Notes: a model not told the origin generated them from the letters alone. A DNA stretch of 64,000 nt from Dyella caseinilytica (GCF_016865235.1 NZ_CP064030.1:3658001-3722000), one strand, 5' to 3'; shown: positions 53,550-62,013, numbered from the stretch's first letter. Program-made: numbers and translations.

Positions 53550-53669
53550 GCCCTCCCCGGCCGGCTCCAACCCCGATCCAGGGCGCCATTTCAAAATCCG
53601 GTCCGTCAAACGTCTTAGCCCGTATCCCCGGTATTCCCCGGCCCGGCTATCACCGCAGGACGAGCCACA

Positions 53670-53954
53670 GTGTCATTGACCCGTAAAGAAATCGAACAAG
53701 AACTCGCCCACCTGAGCGGCCTGGTGCCCTGCTTGCTACAAGACAACCGCGGCGCCGAATTCTGGATCGAATTCCTGGAGCGCGCCAACGCCATCAAGGA
53801 CCGCGCGCCCCTCGCCATGCGGGAATGGGTCACGGAAAGAATCTTCGAACTTCTGGCCAAGTACGGCATCTCCCCGCCGTGGAGCTGGATCACCGGCGGC
53901 AAGACGCAGCGCGGGCGCGTGTACGCATTCCCAAGCGGGATGCGCGTGGCCTGA
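53670..53954 (+). CDS. hypothetical protein
   Basis: A 94-residue protein with a GTG start (AGGA upstream). It begins MSLTRKEIEQELAHLSGLVP and includes FWIEFLERANAIKDRAPLAMREWVTERI. Small alpha-helical; no family recognised. Confidence 0.5.
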   Translation: MSLTRKEIEQELAHLSGLVPCLLQDNRGAEFWIEFLERANAIKDRAPLAMREWVTERIFELLAKYGISPPWSWITGGKTQRGRVYAFPSGMRVA

Positions 53955-54121
53955 GGGCAGATCAGCGGGCGCCACGCAAAACATAAAGACATGGCGCAAG
54001 GCGGAAACGATTCCGCCACATCAAGCGTCCGCCAACGTATCACCATCACCACGCGACGGGGTTGAACTGAATTTTACAGGGGTGTGCAGCGCCACGATAC
54101 GCACAAGGCAGGGGGAGCGCC

Positions 54122-54322
54122 ATGATCAAATGGAAGTTTCTGGGTTTTTATCTCGTGTACTTCTCATTCGCCTGCTGGTGCCTGCTACTGGCCTACGCCT
54201 TCATCATCGGCCCCATGTCCGTGTTGAACCTGGGTATCTATGCCTGGGCGCTCGCATTTATTGGGGTGGTGCTCCAGCTTCTTATCTTCACTCTTGAGCG
54301 ATTTCAGCGCTTGCTGCGGTAA
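54122..54322 (+). CDS. small membrane protein
   Basis: A 66-residue protein starting MIKWKFLGFYLVYFSFACW with GGGGGAG upstream. Two membrane helices (about 7-30 and 37-58) and a basic C-terminus ERFQRLLR. Function unknown. Confidence 0.6.
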   Translation: MIKWKFLGFYLVYFSFACWCLLLAYAFIIGPMSVLNLGIYAWALAFIGVVLQLLIFTLERFQRLLR

Positions 54323-54557
54323 GGCCAACATGCTTTCGCCATGTGCATGCTTTTTCCTGTGGAATATCTAACGACGACATGATCAGGCCCGCCACCCGAG
54401 GCTCTTCGGCGGAGCATGAGACACATCCGACGCAAGAGAACTAACGCCACTTATTTCCTGTTGGAAGCGACGCCAACCATGCCGCCATCAAAAGAATGAA
54501 GTGGCGCCATTTTTAAGCTGCATCGTACATCTCGTGTTTGGCCTTCGAGTCAGCAAA

Positions 54558-55079
54558 TCAAACAATAACTTCATACTCACTCTGCACGAGTCCACTGGCG
54601 TAATGCCTTGTCGCGATGTGCTTCAGCGGGATATCTCGTGTAGTGGGACCAAACAATGGAATACCTGTGCCAATCAATACAGGCACCCTGGTTACGATCA
54701 AGTATTGAATAAGTCCGGCATTCAAGAATCCCTGAATGGTGACGCCGCCATCCACATAAACATGGTGGATACCCCGCTTCTCAAGCGCTGATAAAATATC
54801 CGCTGGCGAGCCTTTCACATGCTCCACGATGGCATTCGGCGGGCATGGCGCCAACTCTCGCGTACTCATCACGAACACCGGTTTGTTGCCGTAGGCCCAC
54901 TCATCAAAGCCCAACACGGTTTCATAAGTTTTCCGCCCGATCAGCAGCGCATCGACGGATGCCATGAATTCGGTGTACCCGTGCGGCTCCCCGCCACCGG
55001 CTGGAAGAAAATCCAGCCCGCCATCCAGACGAGCCATAAAGCCATCAACGCTGACGCCGACAAAGACGGATGCTTTCAT
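54558..55079 (-). CDS. DHFR-like / RibD C-terminal-domain reductase
   Basis: A 173-residue protein starting MKASVFVGVSVDGFMARLDGG. The pattern GVSVDGFMA, MASVDALLIGRKTYETVLGF, KPVFVMSTREL and VYVDGGVTIQGFL is typical of YwjB/YyaP-type dihydrofolate-reductase-fold proteins. Substrate unknown; not the housekeeping DHFR. Confidence 0.88.
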   Translation of the reverse strand: MKASVFVGVSVDGFMARLDGGLDFLPAGGGEPHGYTEFMASVDALLIGRKTYETVLGFDEWAYGNKPVFVMSTRELAPCPPNAIVEHVKGSPADILSALEKRGIHHVYVDGGVTIQGFLNAGLIQYLIVTRVPVLIGTGIPLFGPTTRDIPLKHIATRHYASGLVQSEYEVIV

Positions 55080-55160
55080 CGCGCTCTCCACGTTCGGGAA
55101 AACCTGGAACCGCCTTGTAATAGCTCAACCTGATACCGTTATCAATAAGCCCAAATAAAA

Positions 55161-55182
55161 AGGGCGGCTAAAGAGCCGCCCT
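55161..55182. terminator. bidirectional terminator
   Basis: AGGGCGGCT-AAAG-AGCCGCCCT, with TTTTATTT following on the minus strand and TTTCTT on the plus strand. It follows the broken SEC-C gene. Confidence 0.75.
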
Positions 55183-55185
55183 TTC

Positions 55186-55321
55186 TTATCTCACATAGTA
55201 GTGGCGCCCTACGCCATCGAACTTGCCGGTACTTAGGCAGCAGTTCTTGAAACAACCTCGCGGAACCGCAGGGGCATGGATCATTACGTCCAAGCTTCTC
55301 GAAACAATTCCTTATTGCCAT
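55186..55321 (-). pseudogene. frameshifted SEC-C motif protein
   Basis: Starts MAIRNCFEKLGRNDPCPCGSARL, the first half of a SEC-C zinc motif. The second half FKNCCLSTGKFDG and a natural stop are present in the next frame; one extra base in TTGTTTC separates the halves. As read, the protein is broken; a sequencing error would also explain it. SEC-C modules bind zinc and occur in SecA and many small proteins. Confidence 0.65.
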
Positions 55322-55625
55322 GGACGACACGAGTGCCTTTCTTTACCTGCTGCTCGGAAGGGAATCCTTTACGGCGTTTGCTGCTGCGCTCAAAAGCAGA
55401 AATTGTTAGTTGACACGACACTTCTCCTCAGCACGCTCCTAATAGAGCGGCGCGATCATATCAGCACGGCAATTCGAATAGTTTTAAGAAAAAGAAGTCG
55501 GATTCGTTTCCTCAAAAAAGCATTTTTATCCGCCTACGCTTTAAGAGCATGTTCCGAAAGTTTTTTAGTCGGTTTCTGACAGCTCCCCGTCTCCCAACAG
55601 AACTACCCTCCTGAAAAATCCTTGA

Positions 55626-55775
55626 GGAGACGGTCACCCACAAGGCCACATGGCCATCTTTGACGGAACCATTTGGGTTTCTGATTTCGAACAGCGCCCT
55701 GGCCCTCAAGGCTTCTATCCAGGCCCCGAGTACAGAAATGCTCAACCGCCCTACAAAATTCACCGTCACGATTGA
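55626..55775 (+). pseudogene. C-terminal remnant of a peptidoglycan-amidase-type effector
   Basis: About 49 codons read HMAIFDGTIWVSDFEQR, then GFYPGPEYRNAQPPYKIHR and stop. This matches the C-terminal part of NlpC/P60- or CHAP-type amidase effectors (GH-MAIYDG-WVSDF pattern, carrying the catalytic His). A stop codon lies immediately upstream and no catalytic Cys part is readable in any frame nearby, so the gene is truncated. A DUF3828 protein gene follows 8 bp later, as expected for a cognate immunity gene. Confidence 0.6.
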
Positions 55776-55783
55776 GAAGTCAC

Positions 55784-56239
55784 ATGACTAAGAAACTTTC
55801 TCTTGTTGTGGTGTCATTACTGGTCTTTATCTGCACGTTTGTCGCCCAAGCCGCATCGGCACAAAATGAATCGACTCCTGAGTCCGACATTAGAGCTTTT
55901 TATTCGTGGTACATACAGCTCGAGTCTCAACTGAAATATCCTCTACTCGACAACAACATCTACACGTATGTCGAAAAGCGAACGGTCGACGCACTAAGAA
56001 ATGACTATCGCCGCAGCAAGTTGCCAGGCAACGCGGATTACTTCACAAAAGTTCAAGATTTTGACGAAAAAGATTGGGCAAGCAACATTGCGCCCCACCC
56101 GGCAATCATGCTGAAAGATGTTGCCGTTGTACCCGTCACCTTCGGCTCTTCAGACAAAGTGAGCATCCTTGTCTTTTTACGCAAGCAAGGCGAAAACTGG
56201 AAAATCATGAAAGTAGAGGACACCCAGGACTATTTCTAA
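55784..56239 (+). CDS. periplasmic DUF3828-like immunity candidate
   Basis: A 151-residue protein with signal peptide MTKKLSLVVVSLLVFICTFVAQAASA. The mature part (DIRAFYSWYIQLESQLKYPLL, DWASNIAPHPAIMLKDVAVV, KVSILVFLRKQGENWKIMKVEDT) fits DUF3828/YbjP-type proteins. Several such proteins protect against periplasmic cell-wall amidases. It sits 8 bp after the effector remnant, so it is read as an orphan immunity gene. Confidence 0.7.
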   Translation: MTKKLSLVVVSLLVFICTFVAQAASAQNESTPESDIRAFYSWYIQLESQLKYPLLDNNIYTYVEKRTVDALRNDYRRSKLPGNADYFTKVQDFDEKDWASNIAPHPAIMLKDVAVVPVTFGSSDKVSILVFLRKQGENWKIMKVEDTQDYF

Positions 56240-56280
56240 CCTTGGTTTTTCCAAACGCAGAGGTCCCATTTCGCCGTCCA

Positions 56281-56601
56281 TCAGATTACTAAGTAAAACA
56301 ACGCTACAAACGCCGCGCCAACCAAAGCGGGAACAAGCAGCACCACTAACTCTAGGATTCGACGTTTTGGCCTCGGTCTCTTTAGAGAACGAAAGGATAT
56401 GGAGCCGAACACGCCAGCAAGAGCTGATAAAAAAGCCATCATGATGGCGCTAAAGAATATGATTCCCATAGCTACAAGACCACAAGCAGCGGCATGCGCA
56501 GCACGTTGCGCCTCGACATCTCGTTCAAGCGCCCAATTGGCATAAGCCGGAACGCCAATGCAAGCTAACGCGAAGAAAAACCATGAAAGCTTACGCATCA
56601 T
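56281..56601 (-). CDS. small membrane protein
   Basis: A 106-residue protein with three membrane helices (about 5-22, 38-65, 84-106) and the basic loop RSLKRPRPKRRI. In the same block as the predicted effector genes, it could be an immunity protein, but no family is recognised. Confidence 0.55.
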   Translation of the reverse strand: MMRKLSWFFFALACIGVPAYANWALERDVEAQRAAHAAACGLVAMGIIFFSAIMMAFLSALAGVFGSISFRSLKRPRPKRRILELVVLLVPALVGAAFVALFYLVI

Positions 56602-56712
56602 AGGCTGACGTCCTAGCTACATCTCAGTTTAAGGTACGGGTTTAGGGCCCATTCCTATAAGAAGCCTAGAAGAAAAGCGATCCGAGCGATTTCTCGTAGA
56701 CGATAGGAGACT

Positions 56713-57267
56713 TCATGGCATGTTCGGAGGCGTGATGCCATCGGGCGCAGGCGGCCCACCGATGCGACTGCCACAAGGCGGATATGTCGTCGTGCCGTCC
56801 GGGTGATCGATGTAGGGCAGGTAAGCAAGATGGCCATCTGATAGACGCATGACACAGAATGCTCCGACGTAATTCCTGCTAACTCGCTCGTTAAGACGAT
56901 CGCTTCGTTCAAGTACAAAGACGTAGGTCTTACCCTCTTCAAGCAGCTTTAGTCCGTCACGCTGCCCATAGCCCCGAATGGGCGTGCCAAAAGCAACACA
57001 GTCGCCAGGACGCAATGTCAATGGCATTGCACCTGGGATCAGCTCGATGATCCATTGATGCTCAACCTTGCCTCCCCACAACGAGTTCTCCATCACGTAT
57101 GCGCGCTTCATTTCAATGCTTTTACCATCAACTTCCGGCAAACAGGCGGCTGGAACAGCCGAAATTTGCCTAATATGCAATGGATTCGGAAAAAATGATG
57201 TAGCGTTTGCGTTATTGCCACAACTCATAGCGAGTAGTAAGAAGGGGATAGTGGCGCAGTGCTTCAT
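56713..57267 (-). CDS. periplasmic protein, candidate immunity partner
   Basis: A 184-residue protein with signal peptide MKHCATIPFLLLAMSCGNNANA, whose Cys could be a lipobox variant. Segments VEHQWIIELIPGAMPLTLRPGDCVAFG and GKTYVFVLERSD, NYVGAFCVMRLSDGHLAYL recall a group described as T6SS immunity periplasmic lipoproteins. It lies 14 bp downstream of the metalloprotease-like gene on the same strand, consistent with an effector-immunity pair. This is inference. Confidence 0.55.
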   Translation of the reverse strand: MKHCATIPFLLLAMSCGNNANATSFFPNPLHIRQISAVPAACLPEVDGKSIEMKRAYVMENSLWGGKVEHQWIIELIPGAMPLTLRPGDCVAFGTPIRGYGQRDGLKLLEEGKTYVFVLERSDRLNERVSRNYVGAFCVMRLSDGHLAYLPYIDHPDGTTTYPPCGSRIGGPPAPDGITPPNMP

Positions 57268-57281
57268 GTCAGATATCTCGC

Positions 57282-58214
57282 CTATCTGGAAAGATGGTTC
57301 TTGTCGCGTGGATTGGCGATAAAAGGCTCCATCACTTTGCGCAACAACTCCGGATTGTTACCGGGATTGAATGCCTTCGCTGGATTTTGAAGGACGCAAA
57401 TCATGTAGTAATCGGACATGATGTTGCCCTGCTGCTCCATATTGAAATCGCATAAATGGCTGTCAGGCGTCAAGCGATATGCATATGCAGATTCGCCGCG
57501 GCTGGTGACGGTAAGGCCATGCCGCTTCACGGCGTAGCCCATCTGGTATTGCCAGACATGTACCATCTCATGCATGAACAGGGCTCTGTTTCGTGGATCG
57601 ATTTGGGGCGATGAAAAGTCATACTGGTAAATCGCATTGGGGTAATACATTTCCCCATTGGGCGTAACCGCCGTGTTCGGATCCTGCCTGCCCATAAAAA
57701 GCCACCAGCCGCCGTGGTGCACCCAGACCTTGTCGTAGTCCACGCCCCTGCCGAACACCGTGCGCGCCATAGTGATTTCGCCTGAGGTAACGCGGCGTTT
57801 GCGTCCCTCTGGCAGTTCCACCTTGGCGACAGAAGCGCCCACTTCGGTGTCGTTGGTGGTCGCGATAGTGTGGGTTTCAGACTTGATGTAGATGCGCTCC
57901 CTGGCCATATCCGCCTCCGTCGCGGCACAACACACCACCTCCTTGGCAGATGGTGGTGGAGTCAGGGTGATTGACATGACGCTGCTTGGTCGCTGGGTAC
58001 CGAGGCGCTTGGTACGACCATCAACGTCCGTCGCTCCTGATAGCTTGTCGTCAGAGCCTAGCGAGATCGTGTAGGGGAGATTACACGCCGGCTTGTTATC
58101 GCGACTCGCTAGGCGTAACTGTTCGTCGTAAGGCCAAGTAGGTGTGGGCTCCTGAAGCATCGACTCAGGCTGTGAGTAGCACACCGGGCAATTGCGGTTG
58201 CCGCACGTGGACAT
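57282..58214 (-). CDS. putative effector-type zinc metalloprotease
   Basis: A 310-residue protein without signal peptide. The N-terminus MSTCGNRNCPVCYSQPES is Cys-rich. The zinc motif is ALFMHEMVHVWQYQMGY (His, Glu, His), with the third-ligand candidate in DFNMEQQGNIMSDYY. The pattern HEMVHVWQ with a distal NMEQQG is shared with Vgr/T6SS-associated proteins. Downstream is a periplasmic protein that could be its immunity partner. No T6SS structural gene is in the window. Confidence 0.62.
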   Translation of the reverse strand: MSTCGNRNCPVCYSQPESMLQEPTPTWPYDEQLRLASRDNKPACNLPYTISLGSDDKLSGATDVDGRTKRLGTQRPSSVMSITLTPPPSAKEVVCCAATEADMARERIYIKSETHTIATTNDTEVGASVAKVELPEGRKRRVTSGEITMARTVFGRGVDYDKVWVHHGGWWLFMGRQDPNTAVTPNGEMYYPNAIYQYDFSSPQIDPRNRALFMHEMVHVWQYQMGYAVKRHGLTVTSRGESAYAYRLTPDSHLCDFNMEQQGNIMSDYYMICVLQNPAKAFNPGNNPELLRKVMEPFIANPRDKNHLSR

Positions 58215-58460
58215 GAGGTTCTCCTTTCCTCAGATCACTGGTCACCCATTGAAGCCAAATGCGCTCACCCGTGAAGTCAGGTAAATCCGAAAGATATGGT
58301 CAACGATGACCGATATCGGAGCCAACTACGCAACATCAATGCCGTTCCAACCGGTGCGCTGGTCAAAACCAAGTCAGAATCGACTTTCTCAAAAGTGCAC
58401 TCTGCCCCGCGTTTTACCGTCCGGCGAGGTGTTTTAACAGCCTGCTAGCCTCTACGTGTC

Positions 58461-58880
58461 TTAAGCAGATTCCCTCTCGCTATCGAAGTCGTCGCGAGCC
58501 GCTGTAACCGCATCGTGATTATCTTCCGCCCACTGCAGCAGCACATGTAGCGCTTCAAACATCGAACGACCGAGGTCGGTCAGGCTGTATTCCACGCCTG
58601 GCGGTTTGGTTGGGAAGACCTCTCGATGCACATAGCCGTCGCGCTGTAACGCTTGAAGCGTCTGCGTGAGCATTCGCTGCGATATGTCTGGCACGAGCCG
58701 ACGAAGTTCTCCGAATCGGTAGGGTTGCTCAGCCAGTGCAGTCATCAGCAACGAACTCCACCTGCCACTGATGACGTCAATGACGTCGCGCACGGGGCAA
58801 TTTGTAGACACGCCGTATTTTGCCCTGGCTCCCTCGAGCTTCGTTTTGAGAGCACTCGTCGTCGCTTTGGTAGTTCCCAT
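58461..58880 (-). CDS. HxlR-family regulator (YtfH-like)
   Basis: A 139-residue winged-helix regulator. The HxlR signature reads NCPVRDVIDVISGRWSSLLM, RFGELRRLVPDISQRMLTQTLQAL and GYVHREVFPTKPPGVEYSLTDLG. Redox-sensitive cysteine C29 is present near the N-terminus. Divergent from a YtfG-type quinone reductase, the same pairing as ytfH/ytfG in E. coli. Confidence 0.88.
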   Translation of the reverse strand: MGTTKATTSALKTKLEGARAKYGVSTNCPVRDVIDVISGRWSSLLMTALAEQPYRFGELRRLVPDISQRMLTQTLQALQRDGYVHREVFPTKPPGVEYSLTDLGRSMFEALHVLLQWAEDNHDAVTAARDDFDSERESA

Positions 58881-58945
58881 TTGGTAACTAACTCCTCAAA
58901 AACTGCCTTCTTTACGCGTACCTGCGAACGCCTGATTATTGAGGC

Positions 58946-58962
58946 ACTCTCAGTTTGAGAGT
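58946..58962. promoter_or_regulatory. palindromic operator of the hxlR-ytfG pair
   Basis: ACTCTCA-GTT-TGAGAGT, a perfect 7-bp-arm inverted repeat between the divergent hxlR-type and ytfG-type genes, 24 bp before the ytfG-type ATG. Confidence 0.55.
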
Positions 58963-58985
58963 AACACTCGGAATGAGCCTAATAC

Positions 58986-59870
58986 ATGAACGACAAAATT
59001 TTTGTGACCGGTGCGGCCGGTCAACTCGGGCGGCTGGTTATTAAGCAGTTGCTTGCACGCGGCGTAGCGCCCCATCGCATCATCGCTGGCACCCGAAGCC
59101 CTGAGAAGCTGGCTGACCTCGCTGCGGCAGGCATCGAGGTGCGCCGGGCAGACTTCGAAGACTCGCGTGGCTTGGCTGAGGCTTTCAACGGAGCCGGCAC
59201 CGTCCTCATTATTTCGACGGATGCATTGGACGGAACAGATACACGCCTGAAGCAGCATCGCAATGCGGTCTCGGCGGCCGTCGCCGCAGACGTAAAGCGT
59301 CTCGCCTATACGTCTCAGCCCAATCCGGACAGTTCGCTTCTGACCTTCGCGCCCGACCATCTGGGAACCGAGCAGGCCATCAAGGCCACCGGCCTGCCCT
59401 ATGTGATTTTTCGAAACGGCTGGTATCAGGAGAACCTGCTTCGCGCGCTCCCCAATGCCCTAAAGAGCGGGCAGTGGCACTCGGCAGCCGAAGGCGGGAG
59501 AACCTCGTATGTCGGACGTGAGGACATTGCTGAAGCCATGGCTGCAGCGCTCACGACTTCAGCTTCGGAAAGCAGGACGTATACGCTTACAGGCTCTGAG
59601 GCACTGTCTACCGAAGACATTGCTCGCCTCGCTAGCCAAGCGACAGGCAGGATCCTTTCCGTCGCTCACGTGACCGATGGGCAATTCGCTGCAGGACTGA
59701 AAGCCGCTGGCGTTCCTGAGATATTTGTATCTGTTCTGGTGTCGGCGGAAGCGGAGACGCGCGCGGGCAATCTCTCCATCGTGACGGACCATGTCGAATC
59801 GCTTATCGGCCACGCTCCGAGACGTCTCGCCGAGTATCTCAGAGAAGCAAAATCCGCTTTCGGGGCTTGA
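58986..59870 (+). CDS. NAD(P)H:quinone reductase-type NmrA/SDR protein (YtfG-like)
   Basis: A 294-residue atypical SDR. The NAD(P) motif is FVTGAAGQLGRLVIKQLLARG; SYVGREDIAEAMAAAL and PYVIFRNGWYQENLL are typical of QorB/YtfG. It likely reduces quinones or senses NADPH state. Under control of the divergent HxlR-type regulator. Confidence 0.87.
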   Translation: MNDKIFVTGAAGQLGRLVIKQLLARGVAPHRIIAGTRSPEKLADLAAAGIEVRRADFEDSRGLAEAFNGAGTVLIISTDALDGTDTRLKQHRNAVSAAVAADVKRLAYTSQPNPDSSLLTFAPDHLGTEQAIKATGLPYVIFRNGWYQENLLRALPNALKSGQWHSAAEGGRTSYVGREDIAEAMAAALTTSASESRTYTLTGSEALSTEDIARLASQATGRILSVAHVTDGQFAAGLKAAGVPEIFVSVLVSAEAETRAGNLSIVTDHVESLIGHAPRRLAEYLREAKSAFGA

Positions 59871-59929
59871 GAACTTTAATCCGGCAGGTAGAAATCTCAG
59901 TCCTGTGGCTTTGTGAGAAAAGAAAAAAA

Positions 59930-59965
59930 GTCAGAGTACTTTGTCTACTGAAAAAGTACTCTGAC
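59930..59965. repeat. REP-like palindrome
   Basis: Arms GTCAGAGTACTTT and AAAGTACTCTGAC are a perfect 13-bp match around a 10-nt loop, flanked by A-rich and T-rich ends. The sequence type resembles dispersed palindromes moved by REP-associated (IS200-like) transposases; no transposase is in the window. It can also act as a terminator for the YtfG-type gene. Confidence 0.6.
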
Positions 59966-60052
59966 TCCTTTATTTTGTACGTTCCCCTGGAATCGACGAA
60001 CGCTCAATCGAAGTTTGTTGTAACAAGTGAAGCTGCTACCGTTTTTTATCAT

Positions 60053-60490
60053 TTATTGCTTCAATTCATCGATCTTGCTTCTATCGATGTACTTCGACAA
60101 CCCGGACATACCTTTCATAACATCCGGATTGATGAACAGCTCTCTTCCTGCAAGCTCACCCAACTGGTTGAAGCCGTGTTGCAGTGCCATATCGCCTTCA
60201 TTCTTCAGTGCCAATTTTGCTTCATCTCGACAGGTCACCGTCAACATTCGCATGAACAAGCTCGCCGCTTGCTCGTTGATCCTGTCCAAGTCGGCATCGG
60301 AAATCTTAGCCATGGGTGCAATTGCTGGATGCCGCGACATCGCGGCAAACATCCACTGTACAAGGACCATATGATCATCCATGGTGCTCTTCCCCACCAT
60401 GCATTTTGACAATTCATCGGAGTACGGGCCTGCCTGCACGGCACTGGACACCAGCAAGCCCGCCGCCAATGCGATCTTTCGGAATTTCAT
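60053..60490 (-). CDS. secreted hypothetical protein
   Basis: A 145-residue protein with signal peptide MKFRKIALAAGLLVSSAVQA. The mature part is helical with two Cys (ELSKCMVGKS and LTVTCRDEAK) and ends MSGLSKYIDRSKIDELKQ. No domain recognised. Confidence 0.68.
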   Translation of the reverse strand: MKFRKIALAAGLLVSSAVQAGPYSDELSKCMVGKSTMDDHMVLVQWMFAAMSRHPAIAPMAKISDADLDRINEQAASLFMRMLTVTCRDEAKLALKNEGDMALQHGFNQLGELAGRELFINPDVMKGMSGLSKYIDRSKIDELKQ

Positions 60491-60581
60491 AAAGTTCCCT
60501 CGTTTTGAAATCCACTATTTGCCAGCAAAAAGGGCGACAAAATGCCGCCCCGCTGCTAACACTTGCACACTTTCGTCGATC

Positions 60582-61316
60582 TTAGCCGCACTTGGAATAA
60601 CCACAATTCAAACAAGTCTGGCATCCGTCCATCAACACCAGGGCCTTGGTGTTGCACTTGGCACACAACGTCGCGCCCGGCGGAAAGCCTGCCGAATCAT
60701 TGGTATCAGCGTCAGTGGGGCTCAGCTCAGTTTTTTTTTGAGCAGCGTTTTCGTAAGCGGCGCGCTTTTCAGCGATCAACGCACGCTGGGCATCGCTCAT
60801 CTCGGGATCGTGGATGAGGCCGATGTTCTTCATGTGTTGTTCGATCACCGCGCCGATTTCGGCGACGATGCTGGGCATGTAGACGCCGCCGGCCTTGAAG
60901 TAGCCGCCGCGGGGGTCGAAGACGGCCTTGAGCTCTTCGACGATGAAGGTGACGTCGCCGCCTTTGCGGAAGACGGCGGAGAGGATGCGGGTGAGCGCGA
61001 CGATCCACTGGAAGTGGTCCATGTTCTTCGAGTTGATGAAGATCTCGAAGGGACGGCGCTGCTCGTAGGGAGTGCCGGCGTTGAGCACGATGTCGTTGAT
61101 GGTGACGTAGAGCGCGTGCTCGAACAGCGGTGACTTGATCTTGAAGGTGGAGCCGATCAGCGCCTCGGGGCGCTCCAGGCTCTCGTGCATCTGGATGACT
61201 TCCGCGATGGCGGCCTCTTTGGGCTCGACGGCGGATGCGGCGGCAGCGGGCGCGAGTTTGTCCTCGGGTGTGACGACCTGGTAGCCCTTGATCTTCTTTT
61301 CGATCTTGATCGTCAT
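60582..61316 (-). CDS. nrdJb: B12-dependent ribonucleotide reductase, C-terminal subunit (TSCPD domain)
   Basis: A 244-residue protein. After MTIKIEKKIKGYQVVTPED, the core (PEALIGSTFKIKSPLFEHALYVTINDI, QWIVALTRILSAVFRKGGD) matches the TSCPD/C-terminal part of class II reductases, and the C-terminus has CAKCNTKALVLMDGCQTCLNCGYSKCG-type cysteines, here split as CAKC and CQTCLNCGYSKCG, the redox/zinc tail. It would complete NrdJa encoded at 62110-64000. The two are separated by the H1-like gene. Confidence 0.85.
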   Translation of the reverse strand: MTIKIEKKIKGYQVVTPEDKLAPAAAASAVEPKEAAIAEVIQMHESLERPEALIGSTFKIKSPLFEHALYVTINDIVLNAGTPYEQRRPFEIFINSKNMDHFQWIVALTRILSAVFRKGGDVTFIVEELKAVFDPRGGYFKAGGVYMPSIVAEIGAVIEQHMKNIGLIHDPEMSDAQRALIAEKRAAYENAAQKKTELSPTDADTNDSAGFPPGATLCAKCNTKALVLMDGCQTCLNCGYSKCG

Positions 61317-61410
61317 GGATGGAACTCCTGAGGTGTCGCGGTGCGTTGCCTGGGTTGCGATGGGGTTTGGCGTGGATAAGTGCTGAGGCGAGATTGGCCC
61401 CTCACCCCAA

Positions 61411-61433
61411 CCCTCTCCCCGAAGGGGAGAGGG
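61411..61433. repeat. CCCTCTCCCC hairpin
   Basis: CCCTCTCCCC-GAA-GGGGAGAGGG, a 10-bp perfect stem in the gap between nrdJb and the H1-like gene. This sequence type is a very common intergenic repeat or terminator stem. Confidence 0.55.
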
Positions 61434-61481
61434 AGAAAAGCATGCCTCACCCGAACATGTGCTTATATGAAGGGAGAGGGA

Positions 61482-61518
61482 GAAAAAGAAATCCGGCCCG
61501 ACTTACGCCGGGCCGGAT
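61482..61518 (-). terminator. terminator of the H1-like gene
   Basis: On the minus strand ATCCGGCCCG / CGGGCCGGAT forms a 10-bp stem followed by TTCTTTTTC. It lies 10 bp after the H1-like stop, so nrdJb probably needs its own promoter or readthrough. Confidence 0.8.
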
Positions 61519-61527
61519 CCGTATTGC

Positions 61528-62013
61528 TTACTTCTTGCGGGCAGCCTTCTTGGCGACGCGTTTGGTCACCTTACGGCCTGCCTTCTTGCTGGCAGTGGAC
61601 CTCTTCACCGCTTTCTTGGCGGTTTTCTTGCTGGCGGCCTTTTTGGCCGTCTTCTTACCTGCGACCTTACGGGCCGTCTTTTTGCTGCTGACCTTCTTTG
61701 CAGCTTTACGAGCCGTCTTCTTCACGGCCTTGCTGGCTTTCTTTGCGGCCTTCTTGGCGACTTTACGGACAGCCTTCTTCGCTGCCTTCTTGGTCGCTTT
61801 CTTGGCGGTTTTCTTCGTTGCCTTCTTGGCAGCGCCCTTCTTGGCGGCCTTCTTCACTGCCTTCTTGGCAGCTTTCTTGGCCGGGGCGGCAGCCTTCTTG
61901 GCAGCGCGCTTGCGGCGGGCCTTCTTCGGAGCGGCAGCGGCTTCTTCGCTCGCCGGCGCAGCCGGTACAAGCAGATCTTCCTGGTGAACTTCGAACTCGG
62001 TCTCGATAGACAT
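61528..62013 (-). CDS. histone H1-like DNA-binding protein
   Basis: A 161-residue protein. An acidic N-terminus (MSIETEFEVHQEDLLVPAAP) is followed by about 130 residues of repeated AAKKA/KKAAKK units, very Lys/Ala-rich, as in the C-terminal tail of histone H1 and bacterial H1-like proteins (Hc1, AlgP). It would bind DNA without sequence specificity. Strong GGAGG ribosome site. Lies between nrdJa and nrdJb on the same strand. Confidence 0.85.
   Translation of the reverse strand: MSIETEFEVHQEDLLVPAAPASEEAAAAPKKARRKRAAKKAAAPAKKAAKKAVKKAAKKGAAKKATKKTAKKATKKAAKKAVRKVAKKAAKKASKAVKKTARKAAKKVSSKKTARKVAGKKTAKKAASKKTAKKAVKRSTASKKAGRKVTKRVAKKAARKK

Noticed and set aside
61540..61960. Tandem short repeats that could suggest a CRISPR-like or satellite array
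   Set aside because: They are imperfect, in frame with AAKK units of the H1-like protein, and have no regular unique spacers.
61319..61987. Leu/Ala/Phe-rich plus-strand open frame resembling a membrane protein
   Set aside because: Antisense of the Lys/Ala repeats of the H1-like gene; hydrophobicity is an artefact of the reverse complement of AAG and GCC codons.
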